DNA of 64,000 bases from Vicia villosa (taxonomy: Eukaryota > Streptophyta > Magnoliopsida > Fabales > Fabaceae): assembly GCF_029867415.1 (NCBI RefSeq), contig NW_026705299.1, positions 186,001 to 250,000 on the forward strand, read 5' to 3'. Positions 49,788 to 60,554 of this stretch are shown one piece after another. The notes beneath the pieces were generated by a model, which had not been told where the DNA came from, ran no database searches, and was given only the letters and a program-made list of their open reading frames with translations. Every line of letters starts with the position of its first letter. The first letter of the stretch is position 1. The position numbers and the translations under genes were made by a program.

Positions 49788-50935
49788 TTAAGCACTAGAC
49801 AGCTCGAATGTTATCATACACAGGAAGATTGCAACTGATCAAAAGTGTAACCTTTGCACTAACTAATTACTGGCTGCAATGTTTTCCATTCCCTAAAAGT
49901 GTTTTTCACAAGATTGAATCTATATGCCGTATTTTCTTATGGACAAGTGGGTTCGAAGGTAGTCGGAAGGCACCCGTTGCGTGGAAGAAGGTGTGTAAAC
50001 CAAAATGTCATAGTATTAGACATTATTGACATAGAGGTATGGAATGAAACCGACCTGATTAGACTGTTGTGGAATTTAGGTGGTAAGTCAGATTCTCTAT
50101 GGGTACGTTGGATACAAGCATACTATATGAAAACCAAAAATCTGATGGAGGTGGAAGTTAAAAGTAACCATACTTGGATTATGAAAGTTGTTCGTATGCA
50201 ACACCAAACCGTTAACAGTATAGCAGAATGGGGGGACATTTTGATATAGGAGAGATTCAATATGGGTAAAGTTTATAAGATGTTGCAAGACTATAAGCTT
50301 AAAGTTGAGTGGAGAAATATGATGTATAGGAACAATGCACGTCCCCGAGCTTGTTTTATTTTGTGGCTAGCATGCCATGAAAAATTAGCTACGAAAGATC
50401 GATTACACCGATTTAGAATGATTGATATTGTGGATTACTGTTTTTGCTCGAAAATGGAATCATTATAAATCATTTATTCTTTGACTGTACTCTTACAAGG
50501 AAAATTTGGTTGGAAGTCCTAGGATGGATTCAAAACAGTCACATTCCTGGAAAGTGGCACAATGAGATGAGTTGGATAATCCAACACACAAAAGAAAAGG
50601 GTGCAAAAGCTACTGTTCTAAAAATGGCGATTGCGGAAACTATATATGAGATATGGAATATGAGAAATAACAAGAGTTTTGGTAAAGTGTGAATAACACG
50701 AAAATAGGATAGAAAATTATAAATACACTTATTTATAGAGGATGGAATAACAAGAAGGTTAGAAAGTATATTGCTATCCTAATGATGGAAGATTTATAGA
50801 TTTTTTTATTTGTGACTGTGCTTTAGTTTTTTTCGTAGTCTTCCTGGATATGCTGGTTGCTGGATTTTTTAGATCGCTTGTATTTATTATATTTTTTGAA
50901 GTTAATCAAAATTTTATTAATTTTCAAAAAAAAAA
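49788..50935 (+). mobile_element. 5'-truncated L1-type LINE
   Basis: Flanked by a 14-bp target duplication with one mismatch: GGACGTTAGTAGAA (49774-49787) and GGATGTTAGTAGAA (50936-50949). It ends in an A-run. It contains the RT C-terminal region and zf-RVT. It interrupts the right arm of the inverted-repeat element, whose sequence resumes after the duplication. Confidence 0.9.
49808..50692 (+). pseudogene. LINE ORF2 C-terminal region with zf-RVT
   Basis: Three frames give successive pieces: LSYTGRLQLIKSVTFALTNY and FPFPKSVFHKIESICRIFLW (thumb and connection after RT), then ARPRACFILWLACHEKLATK (50335-50395), and ENGIINHLFFDCTLTRKIW (about 50450-50510), the C-x-x-C...H-x-x-x-x-C zinc-binding segment in degraded form. 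Frameshifts near 50000, 50240 and 50460 break it. The family matches the other LINEs in the window, but it has no RNase H domain. Confidence 0.85.
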
Positions 50936-51064
50936 GGATGTTAGTAGAAGAACCAAAAATATAAAATTATTCTTTAAAAATTTAAAAATTATTCTTTAAA
51001 GAAATTTTTTTTAGAACTAAACGTGAAATTTCAAATATTTTGAAGGAGTACAAATATATTTAAC

Positions 51065-52308
51065 CATAAAGAAATTAAAACTTATTTTTTTTCTTCTTTT
51101 TAAAAGTTGTTTTATAATTTTTTTTAAATAAAAAACTTTAAATTAAAAAATAAATTTATAAATTATAATATAAAAAGTAGAAGGAAATAAAAAAAATTAT
51201 TTGTTTGACATTTATTTTTCACAAAAAATTAACTAATACACAGAAAATCAATTCAATATAATTTTTTTTTTAATTTTAAAAAGATATCTTTATCTAATTT
51301 AACTTGACTTAGTCACAAATTTTGTTATCGAAACTAAATTATCAAATGAGTTATTCAAAGCACTCTAATGATTCTTTAAGTCGACCACTAACTTTGTAAT
51401 TATATAAATTTAATATTAAGAAGAGAAAAGTGAAATTAGGAGAATGAGCTTAAGTTAGATTTTTCTTCAACTTTTTTAAATTATGTTTTTTTCTTCTTTA
51501 TTATAATGTATAAAAAAATTTCTGTGTGTAATAATTATAATGTGATTATAATTTTTAAAAATATAACAAGTTTCACTTTTTAAGATAAATTTAGCTCTAT
51601 TATTTTTAATAATTTGGCATATTATTATTTAAAAATTTATAAACTAAATTTAAAATAAATTATAAAAAAAAAATTAGAGGGGAAAGTGCCGCAGAAAAGT
51701 TCATTATTGTTAAATATTTTAATACAATATTTGGAAAATAGACAATTTTCTTTAAATTAAGTCAAATTCAAAAGTGTTCTAAAAAATGTCTAAGCAAACG
51801 CTACCGAGTATTGCCAAAAAAAATATTTATAGAAACCCTCTAAAACTGCTTCTGAGATTTTTAAAAAACGATATACTATGGCGCAAACAGTTTTGACAAT
51901 CAACATAACATTTGGTTGATGTGCTTTTGTGCAACATTTGACACATGTTGATAAGAACGTGTTGAAATGAATGTTGCATTATTTAGTTTGTTCTATTCAA
52001 CTTTTTTGCTTTGAGTTTGAGAAGTTAATCTTATCCATATTAGTCTCAATATTCTATGCTTATTCAGCACTTATGCCGACTCACTGCCACGTATTTAGTT
52101 TGAAAAGAGTATTGACACTTGAAAATTATTGATCTCAAATTATTTCAAGTTGAACTAGTATGTATTAAACTAAAAAGTACTTAAAAGAGAAAGAGATGTT
52201 GGGCCACAGTTCTTACTTTTCAATATAACAATAATAGATTCTGTTTATGATTTTACTTTCAAACAAATAAACAAAAACAAACACAATAGATACGACCGAC
52301 TTGAGTGT
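51065..52308. other. AT-rich DNA without recognisable features
   Basis: No gene or paired repeat seen. Confidence 0.45.
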
Positions 52309-52781
52309 ATATACTAGAAAATTTCTTTAGCCACCTCTCTATGGGGTCACCTCCAGCGAAAATCCGAAAATACCCCTGCTTCGAAAATGAACTTCCGAAG
52401 CGCTTTTTTTTTTAAAAAAATTTCCATAATTCGGAAGTGCATCTCCGAAAACACCTCATGGGGGGTGTCTTCGGAGATGAACTTCCGAAAACACCTCATG
52501 AGGGTGAATTCGGATGTTCATTTCCGAATTATGCAGAAACTGTGTTTTTTTTTATGTTTTTTCTTAAACAGTCTCGCATTTTAATTAAACGCAAACGGCA
52601 AATAAAATAAGCGACATATAAACAGAAAATACTAATATGATAAATAAAATCCAAAAACACTGTGCGAAAGATACAATCCGAAATCAAAAGAAAACAAAAC
52701 AAAACACGTCAAACAAAACAAAAACACGTTATTCTGCCCGACGAGCGTTACAAAATACACATCAAACAAAACAAAAACACA

Positions 52782-53054
52782 TTATTCTGCCCGACGAGCG
52801 AACTCCTCCGAATGAAGATACTGATACCAATCCTCATCCCACTCAGTCTCAGAACCATCAGCATCAACCACGACTCTCACGCCAGATAGTTGAGCTTGAG
52901 CATCCGGGCCCCGGGCCCCCTGGGAACGAGAAGTAGAGCCGGTCGAAACCTTCTTCTTCTCCTTCACCTCCTTCACTCCGCGAGAGCACGAAGTAGAGTC
53001 GGTCGAAACCTTCTTCTTCTCCTTCACCTCCTTTTTTCCCTTAGCGCCACCCAT
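52782..53054 (-). CDS. Small Lys/Ser-rich protein with a 20-residue repeat (90 aa), hypothetical
   Basis: From the methionine at 53054: MGGAKGKK, then KEVKEKKKVSTDSTSCSRGV and the near-copy KEVKEKKKVSTGSTSRSQGA (a 60-bp tandem duplication in the DNA), then an acidic end with DGSETEWDEDWYQYLHSEEF. The start was chosen at this in-frame ATG because the upstream part of the longer frame is non-polar and looks like untranslated sequence. No known domain is recognised. It lies inside the inverted-repeat transposon, so it is either element cargo or the 3' exon of a deleted transposon gene. Expression is unproven. Confidence 0.5.
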   Translation of the reverse strand: MGGAKGKKEVKEKKKVSTDSTSCSRGVKEVKEKKKVSTGSTSRSQGARGPDAQAQLSGVRVVVDADGSETEWDEDWYQYLHSEEFARRAE

Positions 53055-53240
53055 TCCTGCGTAAAAATGAAGAAAGAAAGATCCATGAGACCTCCTTTTA
53101 TAAAAGAAGAAAGGGGACAAAAACGCTTGGGAAACGGACAAGTCATTAAAGAACAAAGGAGGTGAAGCAGAACGCATGCACACAAACTTCAAAGAAACAT
53201 GCACAATAAACAAAGGCGTTAAAAATAAAGTACTTGCAAA

Positions 53241-53327
53241 TTAAAACGGACACTCCCTACCCTGTGTAGCTGACGCAGTCTGGGTCTCCCTACCCTGTCT
53301 GATGCGTGCTGGTTGGTTGTCTGACAT
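53241..53327 (-). CDS. Short ORF, possible first exon of a PMD-type transposon gene (28 aa)
   Basis: MSDNQPARIRQGRETQTASA followed by TQGRECPF and a stop. The opening resembles, from memory, the N-terminus of legume MAIL/PMD-type proteins annotated as serine/threonine phosphatase 7 long form homologs. Nothing of the PMD follows, so it is at best a deletion remnant. Confidence 0.4.
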   Translation of the reverse strand: MSDNQPARIRQGRETQTASATQGRECPF

Positions 53328-54144
53328 GTTCCTGTAAACAATTGAAATCGATTAATATGCGAGACAAAATAAAAAACTAAAAAATTTGAACTTCTGATAC
53401 AATTCGGAAGTTCATTTCCGAAAACTGGGATGGAGGTGTTTTCGGAAATGAACTTCTGAAACATCCCTGCGATGGGGTTTTCTGAAACTTCCATGGCAGA
53501 CCCCAAAATCAAACATAAAACCAATTTAAAAAGCTTCTTAACAACCTAAATACTACTAACAACCAGTCCATATATCATTTATGCAATTGAAACCCTAAAT
53601 AACATGCATTTGAATAATGAATCCAACAAATTTAAAACGTACAAATTGAGTGATTTGTGGGCTTTTGAATGTTGTATAGCAATGTGATTGGAGCCTTGAT
53701 GCAGCCTTGGAAGTGTGTTTGCACAAATTTTCGCCTTTGCTTGTTTTTGATTTGAGTTAGGGTAAATGAATGGGGGAGGGGGAGTGTTTTAATAAATCTG
53801 CAGAACGCGCAGTATTTCAGAAGTTCATTTCCGAAATGGTGTTTTCGGAAATGAACTTCCGAAATAAGACAATTTCTTCAAAAAAAAAGGCGTTTTCGGA
53901 GATGCATCTCCGAAAACACATTTTTCTTGCATTTCGGAAATGCATTTCCGAAGTCAGGGGTAGTATGGGGTTTTCACCAGAGGTGGACTAGAAGGTAGGG
54001 AGGTTGGCAAAGAAATTCTCATATACTATATAGCACTGAATTTTTGGGACATAATTATGGTTTGGTCCGTGTGAGATACAGTAGTTTTTAAAACTTAGAT
54101 TGTATTTGCTTCTCCCTTATAAATTCTAAAGTGATGTTTACAAT

Positions 54145-54785
54145 TAGAGCGGTTAAAATTGGCTAGTTCATATAAGTCGGCCCATCAAGTCCGAAAAATT
54201 ATAGGGTTTGAGCTTTAAAATTAAAGTCAATATTTTTCAGAGTCTTTTTAGCTCAGCCCTAGAAATCTCACGATCTATTAGAGCTAGTCTATATGGACCG
54301 TGAGTAGCCCATTAGGCCTACATAATTATAAAATTTAAAAATATATTATATTGTTTACTTCAAAATATCATATTGATTTTTCTCTCCTCACTAAATTTTA
54401 TCTCTATCCTATTTCATCTTTCACTTTTAAATATAATACATTAATATAACTCAACATTCTTAGATTGTATTGTATTAGTTTTCCGCTACTTTTAATATGC
54501 AAGTATTATTTTATACAATTTGGACATATATTGTAGTTAAAAACACATTATAGTATTTATAAGAGATAATATAGTAATTAAAAATGTTTTTAATTTTAGT
54601 TATAATAAATATTATGGAGTTTTTAATTAAAAAAGCCCGTTTAGGGCCGGGTAACCCGAAGCCCATTTAGGGCTGAGTTCGGATAGTAATTCTCGAGTCC
54701 ATATCAAATCGGGCCTTTTTGGCTCAGCCCTAAAAAGCACAGGGTCTGCTCGTTTAGGGCCCGGTAGTCCATTTTGACAGCTCTA
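54145..54785. mobile_element. hAT-like MITE
   Basis: Ends TAGAGCGGTTAAAATTGG and inverse TAGAGCTGTCAAAATGGA. Flanks TTTACAAT (54137-54144) and TCTACAAC (54786-54793) match at six of eight bases, consistent with an old 8-bp hAT duplication. Internal GGGCCGGGTAACCC and GCCCATTTAGGGCTGAG sequences pair between halves. No coding capacity. Confidence 0.75.
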
Positions 54786-54886
54786 TCTACAACCATTATA
54801 AATATATCAATGTTTTCTTTATTTTTAAAGAAAAATTAAATATATTAATAAAAAAAATTATATTACAATTGTTTCAATCTGAAACC

Positions 54887-55540
54887 TGTAAGTGATTTCC
54901 AAAAATATTATTAGAAAGTGGAATTTATGTATAATACATATATATTGCTACTGAACATACATACAATTAAATTATTTGGTAAAGGATGTTGGTTGGTACC
55001 TAAAGGTCGGTGGTTTGAAATTGGACACCTCCTTAGCCAATTAAATCAACACGTTGATTGTTGAATATTATGGACGTTAAACAATATAATGGTTCATTGT
55101 TCAGATGCAAAATTTAATTCAAAGAGTGTTTCTCTTCACCAAGTGACATCATTTTTTCTATAAATAGAGACACTTAAGAAACAAAAAAACACACAAAAAT
55201 AAAAATATACTCACCCATTATTCACCATTTCAATTATTCTAAATCATTTTTTCACTTTATTAATGCACGAGTAAAGTGTAGAAAACAATTTTCTGTAAAC
55301 TATTATCAAAAATTACGTTTAGTTTGTTTGTGCAATTCACATTAAGGAATTCAAAGTATCTTGAAGGGAATTCACCGTTATTCTCAATTGCATCCAATAT
55401 ACTATAATTGGTGGGGGCGAATTGTTCCTAAAGGTTAGTGTGAAATTCACACGCTTTGAGTTTTTCAAGTACAGTCTTCATCAACATCTTTTTGGTTCAA
55501 GGGCTGCCACATATCCACCAACAACCATAGAGATCCAACA
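54887..55540 (+). repeat. 5' LTR of the gag-only copia element
   Basis: 654 bp, with a TATA box CTATAAATAGAGA at 55159. Confidence 0.88.
55159..55169 (+). promoter_or_regulatory. TATA box of the copia LTR
   Basis: CTATAAATAGA, well matched to plant TATA boxes. It is conserved in the other LTR near 58212. Confidence 0.65.
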
Positions 55541-55590
55541 ATCTTTAGGAATAATTCTTTACTTAATCAAAGGCGGCATCACTCAAAGAA

Positions 55591-56426
55591 ATGACATCTA
55601 ATTTTGTAAAATTGGAAAAGTTTGATGGAGGCAATTTTATCCGTTGACAAAAAAAGAAAAAAAATTCTTACAAACTTTGAAAGTCGAATATGTTCTGAAT
55701 ACAACAAGACCAATAGAAAGGAAAGAAGAATCAATTGCTGAAACAAGATAAAGGAAAAAATGGGACAATGATGATTACATTTGCATAGGCCATATTCTCA
55801 ACGGTATGTCATATTCCTTGTTCGATAACTATCAAAGCAGTCAATCCGCAAAAGATCTTTGGAATAAACTAGAGTCAAGCTACATGCAAGAAGATGCTAC
55901 AAGTAAGAAATTTATTGTTTCCCATTTCAATAATTATAAAATGGTAGAGAATAGACTAGTTATGGAACAATTTTATGAAATTGAACGTATTCTTAATAAT
56001 TACAAACAACACAAAATGCACACGGATGAAACCATCATTGTGTCTTCCATAATAGACAAACTCCCACCTTCATGGAAAGATATAAAAAGGACCCTCAAAC
56101 ATTAAAAGGAGGATATATCTCTTGAGCAATTGGGTGATCACCTTCGATTAGAAGAAGCGTATCGTAAAGAAGAAGATACTAAAGACCAGTTTACTCATGA
56201 GAAAATACATGTTGAGGAAGATGGAAAATCTAAAAGATCTCACGATAATATGGAAATAGATGGTGAAGATATTCATGACACCAATGGAAATGTACAAAGG
56301 AAAAGAAAGAAAGGAAGTTGCTTCCATTGTGGCAAACCAGGACATTTCAAAAGTGAATGTAGGTTCTTGAAAAAGATGAACCAAGAGAAAAACTCAATTG
56401 CACGAAAGGATGATCTTGTTGCATAG
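55591..56426 (+). pseudogene. Copia gag (UBN2-type) with CCHC knuckle
   Basis: The likely start reads MTSNFVKLEKFDGGNFIR and then a TGA. After frame changes the main part runs from MSYSLFDNYQSSQSAKDLWN at 55806, with the gag core SKKFIVSHFNNYKMVE and IIDKLPPSWKDIKRTLKH, a TAA at 56103-56105, and in the same frame EDISLEQLGDHLRLEEAYRK. It ends with a CCHC knuckle, CFHCGKPGHFKSEC, about 50 bases before the stop at 56426. The Gag would package element RNA. Two stops and at least one frameshift make this copy inactive. Confidence 0.88.
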
Positions 56427-57959
56427 AAGTAACTTCTAGAAATTACTCACTTTTAAGAATGTGTACTCGATGTAGTAAAAGGTTGTAATGAAAGTTTGTG
56501 TTGTATGTAATAAAGTGTGCTTTTATTTGGTTTGTATAACTTTCTTGTGTGGTATATTTATATGAGAATGAGATCTGTTTTTATTTACAAAGAATAGAAT
56601 ATGAAATTTGGTTGTTGATATTTTTATAAATATTTATCATGAAAGTGTTTAATTTTCCTTTAATGAATTTGGTTACATAAATAAATATACATATAATGAG
56701 GTTTAATATGTCTTGAACTAATGTGATTTGACTTATCTTTAAAAAATGGAAAATATTGTTCTCTTTATTTTATTAAATTCATTTAATTGTTATGGATTAA
56801 AATTTAATCTTATTTAAAGTATAATGATTGACAGTTGTATAACAAGTTTCAAGTATATACATGCATATTTTGTATGTCATGTAAATGATAAAAGTCTATT
56901 TAAGAAAATTAAATTAATCTAAATATTTAAATTTAATTTCGATATGTGTTCATGATTTACATGATTGAGTATATGATAAAATGTTGAATATTATGTGTTT
57001 ATTGTTTTAAATATATGATAAAATATATGATCATTATTGTTTTAAATATAAAAATTTGATAATCATGTTTATTGTGGTTGTTTTACATGTTCATTGTATT
57101 AACTCAAATATGTAGTGTGCTTATTGAAATAAAAGTGAAACTTTAAATCATATTTTTTGTTATTAAATGGAATTAATAACAAACATTGAATGATTTAAAA
57201 TGTTTGTACGAAATACAAAGTAATTCAATGACTACATTGTCATGATTGTGTGATAGTTTATTAAACTATTAAAAATATATAAATAAAAGATATATTTGTG
57301 TATGTGTTTGATTATTCAAAATTAATAAAATAGAAATATCTTGCAATTATTTGACGAAATAGTTGACAAGGATACGATGTTGAAGACATCGTGTAGGGAT
57401 GTGATACAAGCCCATATCTTATTAATCACTAATGATGGAAACTCAACTCACACTCGTCTAACATCAAGTCTTGTGTTCAATGATTAAAGTACATTATTAG
57501 AGTGATTGAAGTACTTGACAAAAGATACATCCCAAGCGTTAAAAGTACTTGGACCATAAGAATAAATATGGTAAGATGAGGATTTCCCCTTAATAGACAT
57601 ATATCATATGTTTGATGGAATGTTTAATTATGGGTGAATTTCTGATATAGTCTACCTATACGAGAATGAAGTGGGGCCGCTTCATAGAGTTAAAGGGCTT
57701 TACTCTTAAATTCTCATGAAAAGAATATGTGACACAAGGCCGTATTAAATGTGTTAATTTTATAATTATTTTGATAGTATCGAGATTTCATGTGTGAATT
57801 ATGTACGCTTGTTCTAATGAATAATTAGTTCAAAGTTTGTCTACCAATCTATTTGGGGATGAGTGAAAACTTAATTTACTAAGTAATGGTTCAAATTGTA
57901 AGATACATATGGTGGAGAATTATAAGTAATTTAATTATATTTTGAAAATGGTGGGGAAT
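56427..57959. other. AT-rich non-coding internal part of the copia element
   Basis: No pol motif in any frame. It is the untranslated tail between gag and the 3' LTR. Confidence 0.6.
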
Positions 57960-58594
57960 TGTAAGTGATTTCCAAAATATTATTGGAAAGTTGAATTTAT
58001 GTATAATACATATATAAAGGTTGGCGGTTCGAAACTTACAGACACTTGGTTTGAACACGCGACTTTTGGGTGAATGGGCGCCTCCTTAGCCAACTGAACC
58101 AACACGTTGATTGTTGAATATTCTGAACGTTAAACAATATAATGGTTCATTTTTCAGATGCAAAATTTAATGCAAAGAGTGTTTCTCTTCACCAAGTGAC
58201 ATCATTTTCTCTATAAATAGAGACAATTGAGAAACAGAAAAAACACACAAAAATAGAAATATACTCACCCATTATTCACCATTTCAATTATTCTAAATCA
58301 TTCTTTCACTTTATTAATGCACGAGTAAAGTGTAGAAAACAATCTTCTGTAAACTATTATCAAAAGATACGTTTAGTTTGTTTGTGCAATTCACATTAAG
58401 GAATTCAAAGTATCCTGAAGGGAATTCACCATTATTCTCAATTGCATCCAATATACTATAATTGGTGGGGGCGAATTGTTCCTAAATGTTAGTGTGAAAT
58501 TCACACACTTTGAGTTTTTCAATTACAGTCTTCAACAACATCTTCTTGGTTCAAGGGCTGCCACATATCCACCAACAACCACAAAGATCCAACA
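57960..58594 (+). repeat. 3' LTR of the gag-only copia element
   Basis: 635 bp, ending AGATCCAACA followed directly by the target duplication AAACC. Confidence 0.88.
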
Positions 58595-58599
58595 AAACC

Positions 58600-59152
58600 A
58601 AAATTAATGTATATCGATGGTGAATGATCATGAACCGGTGGTGTTGATCTTTGATACGACGACACGGAGTAGACCTGCAATGTTAGCACTCAAACATGCA
58701 AGTTAGTTCAGAACTCAAAATGAGCGTAGTAAAAAGTGAAGATCAGAATATTGTACATTGAATTTTATGTGTGATGACTTTTATAAATTGGGTCGATTGA
58801 GTGGAATGAAATTGGATTGGACCTTTGGTCGGTCCAAAACATGTCCCTAAGGCATGTTGAGCAGGTATTCGTCGGGGAAGTCTTAATAGTCACGATCTGC
58901 CTCTAAGGATGTTGTTCACTTAGTCAGAAGTGGAAATTCCTTGGATCAGTTGCAAAACTAGTGGAGAACAGACGCATTAAAGGTATTCCCATTATTAAAA
59001 TGTTTTCCTCATCTTTCCTAAGACATGGCTTGAGATGACAAGTTAGGGCATGACACTTTTTATAGTGCACTTGAGTGCACTCGAAGTCGTTTATGTTCCT
59101 TAGGAGGAATCTCGGCGTAGATTTTTCTTTCCCCCATTGATTATGTCAATTT
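58600..59152. other. Unassigned DNA of higher GC
   Basis: No gene found. The sequence differs in composition from neighbouring AT-rich DNA (for example GATACGACGACACGGAGTAG near 58654) and may be a remnant of an unrecognised element. Confidence 0.4.
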
Positions 59153-59157
59153 CTTAC

Positions 59158-59357
59158 TATTGGGGGAGTTTTTACGAGGAACATTAATACATAGTGTAGG
59201 ACTAGACATATTTGTGAGAGACATACCACTTATCCACCTAAAACCTTAAGGCGATAGATGAGTGGGTTCTCCCACTTATAAATGTTCAAGTCACCATATT
59301 CCTATCCAATGTGGGACTATTTTCCCACTTACCCATACTTGAATTATTATTATAACA
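59158..59357 (-). repeat. TRIM LTR copy 1
   Basis: About 200 bp, the most diverged of the three at its outer end (TATTGGGGG instead of TGTTGGGG). Confidence 0.8.
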
Positions 59358-59497
59358 CTCCCCCTCGAGTTTGAGTTCACAATGCAACCCTCACACTTGT
59401 ACCGCTGTTACCTTTTCTTGGGCAACGAGACACCTTCTCTTGGGCATTTCGATACTAAGTCGGTCCCTTACTTGAACCAAAGGCTCGTGATACTATT

Positions 59498-59699
59498 TGT
59501 TAGGGGAGTTTTTCATTAGGGAGCATTGATACATAGTGTAGGACTAGGCATCTTTGTGAGAGACACACCACTTATCCACCTAAAACCTTAAGGTGATATG
59601 TGAGTTGGTTATCCCACTTATATATGTTTAAGTCACCACATTCCTATCCAATGTGCGACTATTTTCCTACTTACTCACACTTGCATTATTATTCTAACA
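59498..59699 (-). repeat. TRIM LTR copy 2 (shared, central)
   Basis: 202 bp, from TGTTAGGGGAG to ATTCTAACA on the plus strand. Confidence 0.85.
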
Positions 59700-59844
59700 C
59701 TCCCCCTCAAGTGTGAGCCCACAATGCTCCCCCTCACACTTGTACCGTCGTTGACTCCTTGCAACGGGACACCACTTCTTGGACATTTCGATACACAAGT
59801 GAGTCGGTCCCTTTCTCTAACCAAAGGATCATCATGATACCATT

Positions 59845-60043
59845 TGTTGGGGAAGTTTTTACTATGAGCATTGATACATAGTGTAGGACTAGACATATTT
59901 GTGAGAGGCACATCACTTATCCACCTAAAACCTTAAGGTGATAGGTGAGTAGGTTCTTCCACTTATAAATGTTCAAGTCACCACATTTCTATCCAATGTG
60001 AGACTATTCCCCACTTACTCACACTTACATTATTATTCTAACA
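59845..60043 (-). repeat. TRIM LTR copy 3
   Basis: 199 bp, from TGTTGGGGAAG to ATTCTAACA on the plus strand; CTTAC follows. Confidence 0.85.
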
Positions 60044-60302
60044 CTTACCTTCGCGCGCTGTTGAGTGTCTTTTGTGGTTTCTATTCATATGTTTTTTAAG
60101 ACACTTTTTACCCCTTTTTCTATGTTTTTAGAAGAATAGCTTATGTAAATAAGTGATTTTTGTCATATGTAAATATTCAGTATTTTGATCTATTTTCTAG
60201 TGTTTCAGTTATTGGTGATAGCAAAAGTTCAGAAAAATCGGGGAAAAAGTCGAAGAATCGAGGATTTTGGCAACTCTGAAGGTGTCAGTGTTAGCTTGTT
60301 TT

Positions 60303-60525
60303 CGCCCGGCGCAAGGCTTGGAGGCGAAGCTCCGCCGGCGAGTGGTAGGCGAGCCAGGGGCGAAGAAGCTCATTTTTTGGCCATCTTTCTGTTCTGGAGC
60401 GCCCGGCGGAGTATCTGGCTCGCCGGGCGGAAGAAGATATTATTTTGGTTTCCTTAGTTGTACTATCTAGGTCACGTGGCCTGTTTAGTGGGTTTCGCCC
60501 GGCGAAGCTGTTCTTCCGCCGGGCG
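60303..60525. repeat. Cluster of CGCCCGGCG/CGCCGGGCG inverted repeats
   Basis: Three copies of CGCCCGGCG and two of its inverse within 223 bp. Two adjacent opposed pairs (60400/60421 and 60496/60517) can form hairpins. All lie upstream of the TATA-like site at 60547. Confidence 0.9.
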
Positions 60526-60546
60526 AATGTGTGCAGATGTGCCATG

Positions 60547-60554
60547 CTATATAG
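60547..60554 (+). promoter_or_regulatory. TATA-like site of the solo LTR
   Basis: CTATATAG, 22 bp downstream of the last GC-rich repeat. Confidence 0.5.

Larger units (their letters stand above)
48145..51064. mobile_element. Large inverted-repeat (foldback-type) element split by a LINE
   Basis: The left arm (from GTTAAATTTGTTTGTAGTTC at 48145 to about 48760) is matched by the inverse of the right arm (about 49320-49773 continuing at 50950-51064). Landmarks are TTTATATTATTTATATAAAT at 48317 against its inverse ending at 49743, and TTGCTAAATNCGTC in both arms. The arms are similar but not identical. The loop holds a near-perfect tandem duplication. A LINE inserted in the right arm at 49788-50935. 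It has no transposase, so it is non-autonomous; Mutator-type is possible but no target duplication was found. Confidence 0.7.
52317..54020. mobile_element. Inverted-repeat DNA transposon with palindrome arrays and cargo ORFs
   Basis: Ends GAAAATTTCTTTAGCCACCT and inverse GAGAATTTCTTTGCCAACCT, flanked by ATATACTA (52309-52316 and 54021-54028). The 8-bp duplication fits hAT or a variable Mutator-type. Ten copies of a 20-bp palindrome (consensus TTCGGARRTGMAYYTCCGAA) cluster near both ends and in the middle. Two small minus-strand ORFs lie inside. The first (MSDNQPARIRQGRETQTASA) recalls the start of plant-mobile-domain (PMD, MAIL-type) proteins carried by legume transposons, but the PMD itself is absent; that comparison is from memory. 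It lacks a transposase, so it is non-autonomous. Confidence 0.8.
54887..58594 (+). mobile_element. Gag-only (non-autonomous) Ty1/copia element
   Basis: LTRs at 54887-55540 and 57960-58594 start TGTAAGTGATTTCC and end AGATCCAACA, flanked by AAACC (54882-54886 and 58595-58599). The internal region has a broken copia gag and then 1.5 kb of AT-rich sequence with no protease, integrase or RT. GTGGGGAAT precedes the 3' LTR as a short purine tract. A recognisable PBS after the 5' LTR is not seen. The LTRs have diverged considerably, including a replaced stretch near their starts, so the insertion is old. Confidence 0.9.
59158..60043 (-). mobile_element. TRIM retrotransposon, tandem form with three LTRs
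   Basis: Three LTRs of about 200 bp (59158-59357, 59498-59699, 59845-60043) alternate with two internal segments of about 140 bp. On the minus strand each LTR starts TGTTAGAATAATAAT (or close) and ends near CCCCAACA. Each internal segment begins with a tRNA-Met-type PBS (TGGTATCATGATGATCC in one) and ends in a polypurine tract (GGGGGAGTG). CTTAC at 59153-59157 and 60044-60048 brackets the whole array, so it is one insertion. No coding capacity, as expected for a TRIM. Confidence 0.88.

Noticed and set aside
60185..60545. Frames of 67-90 residues in the GC-rich stretch
   Set aside because: They overlap the inverted-repeat cluster of a solo LTR on both strands and have no domain.
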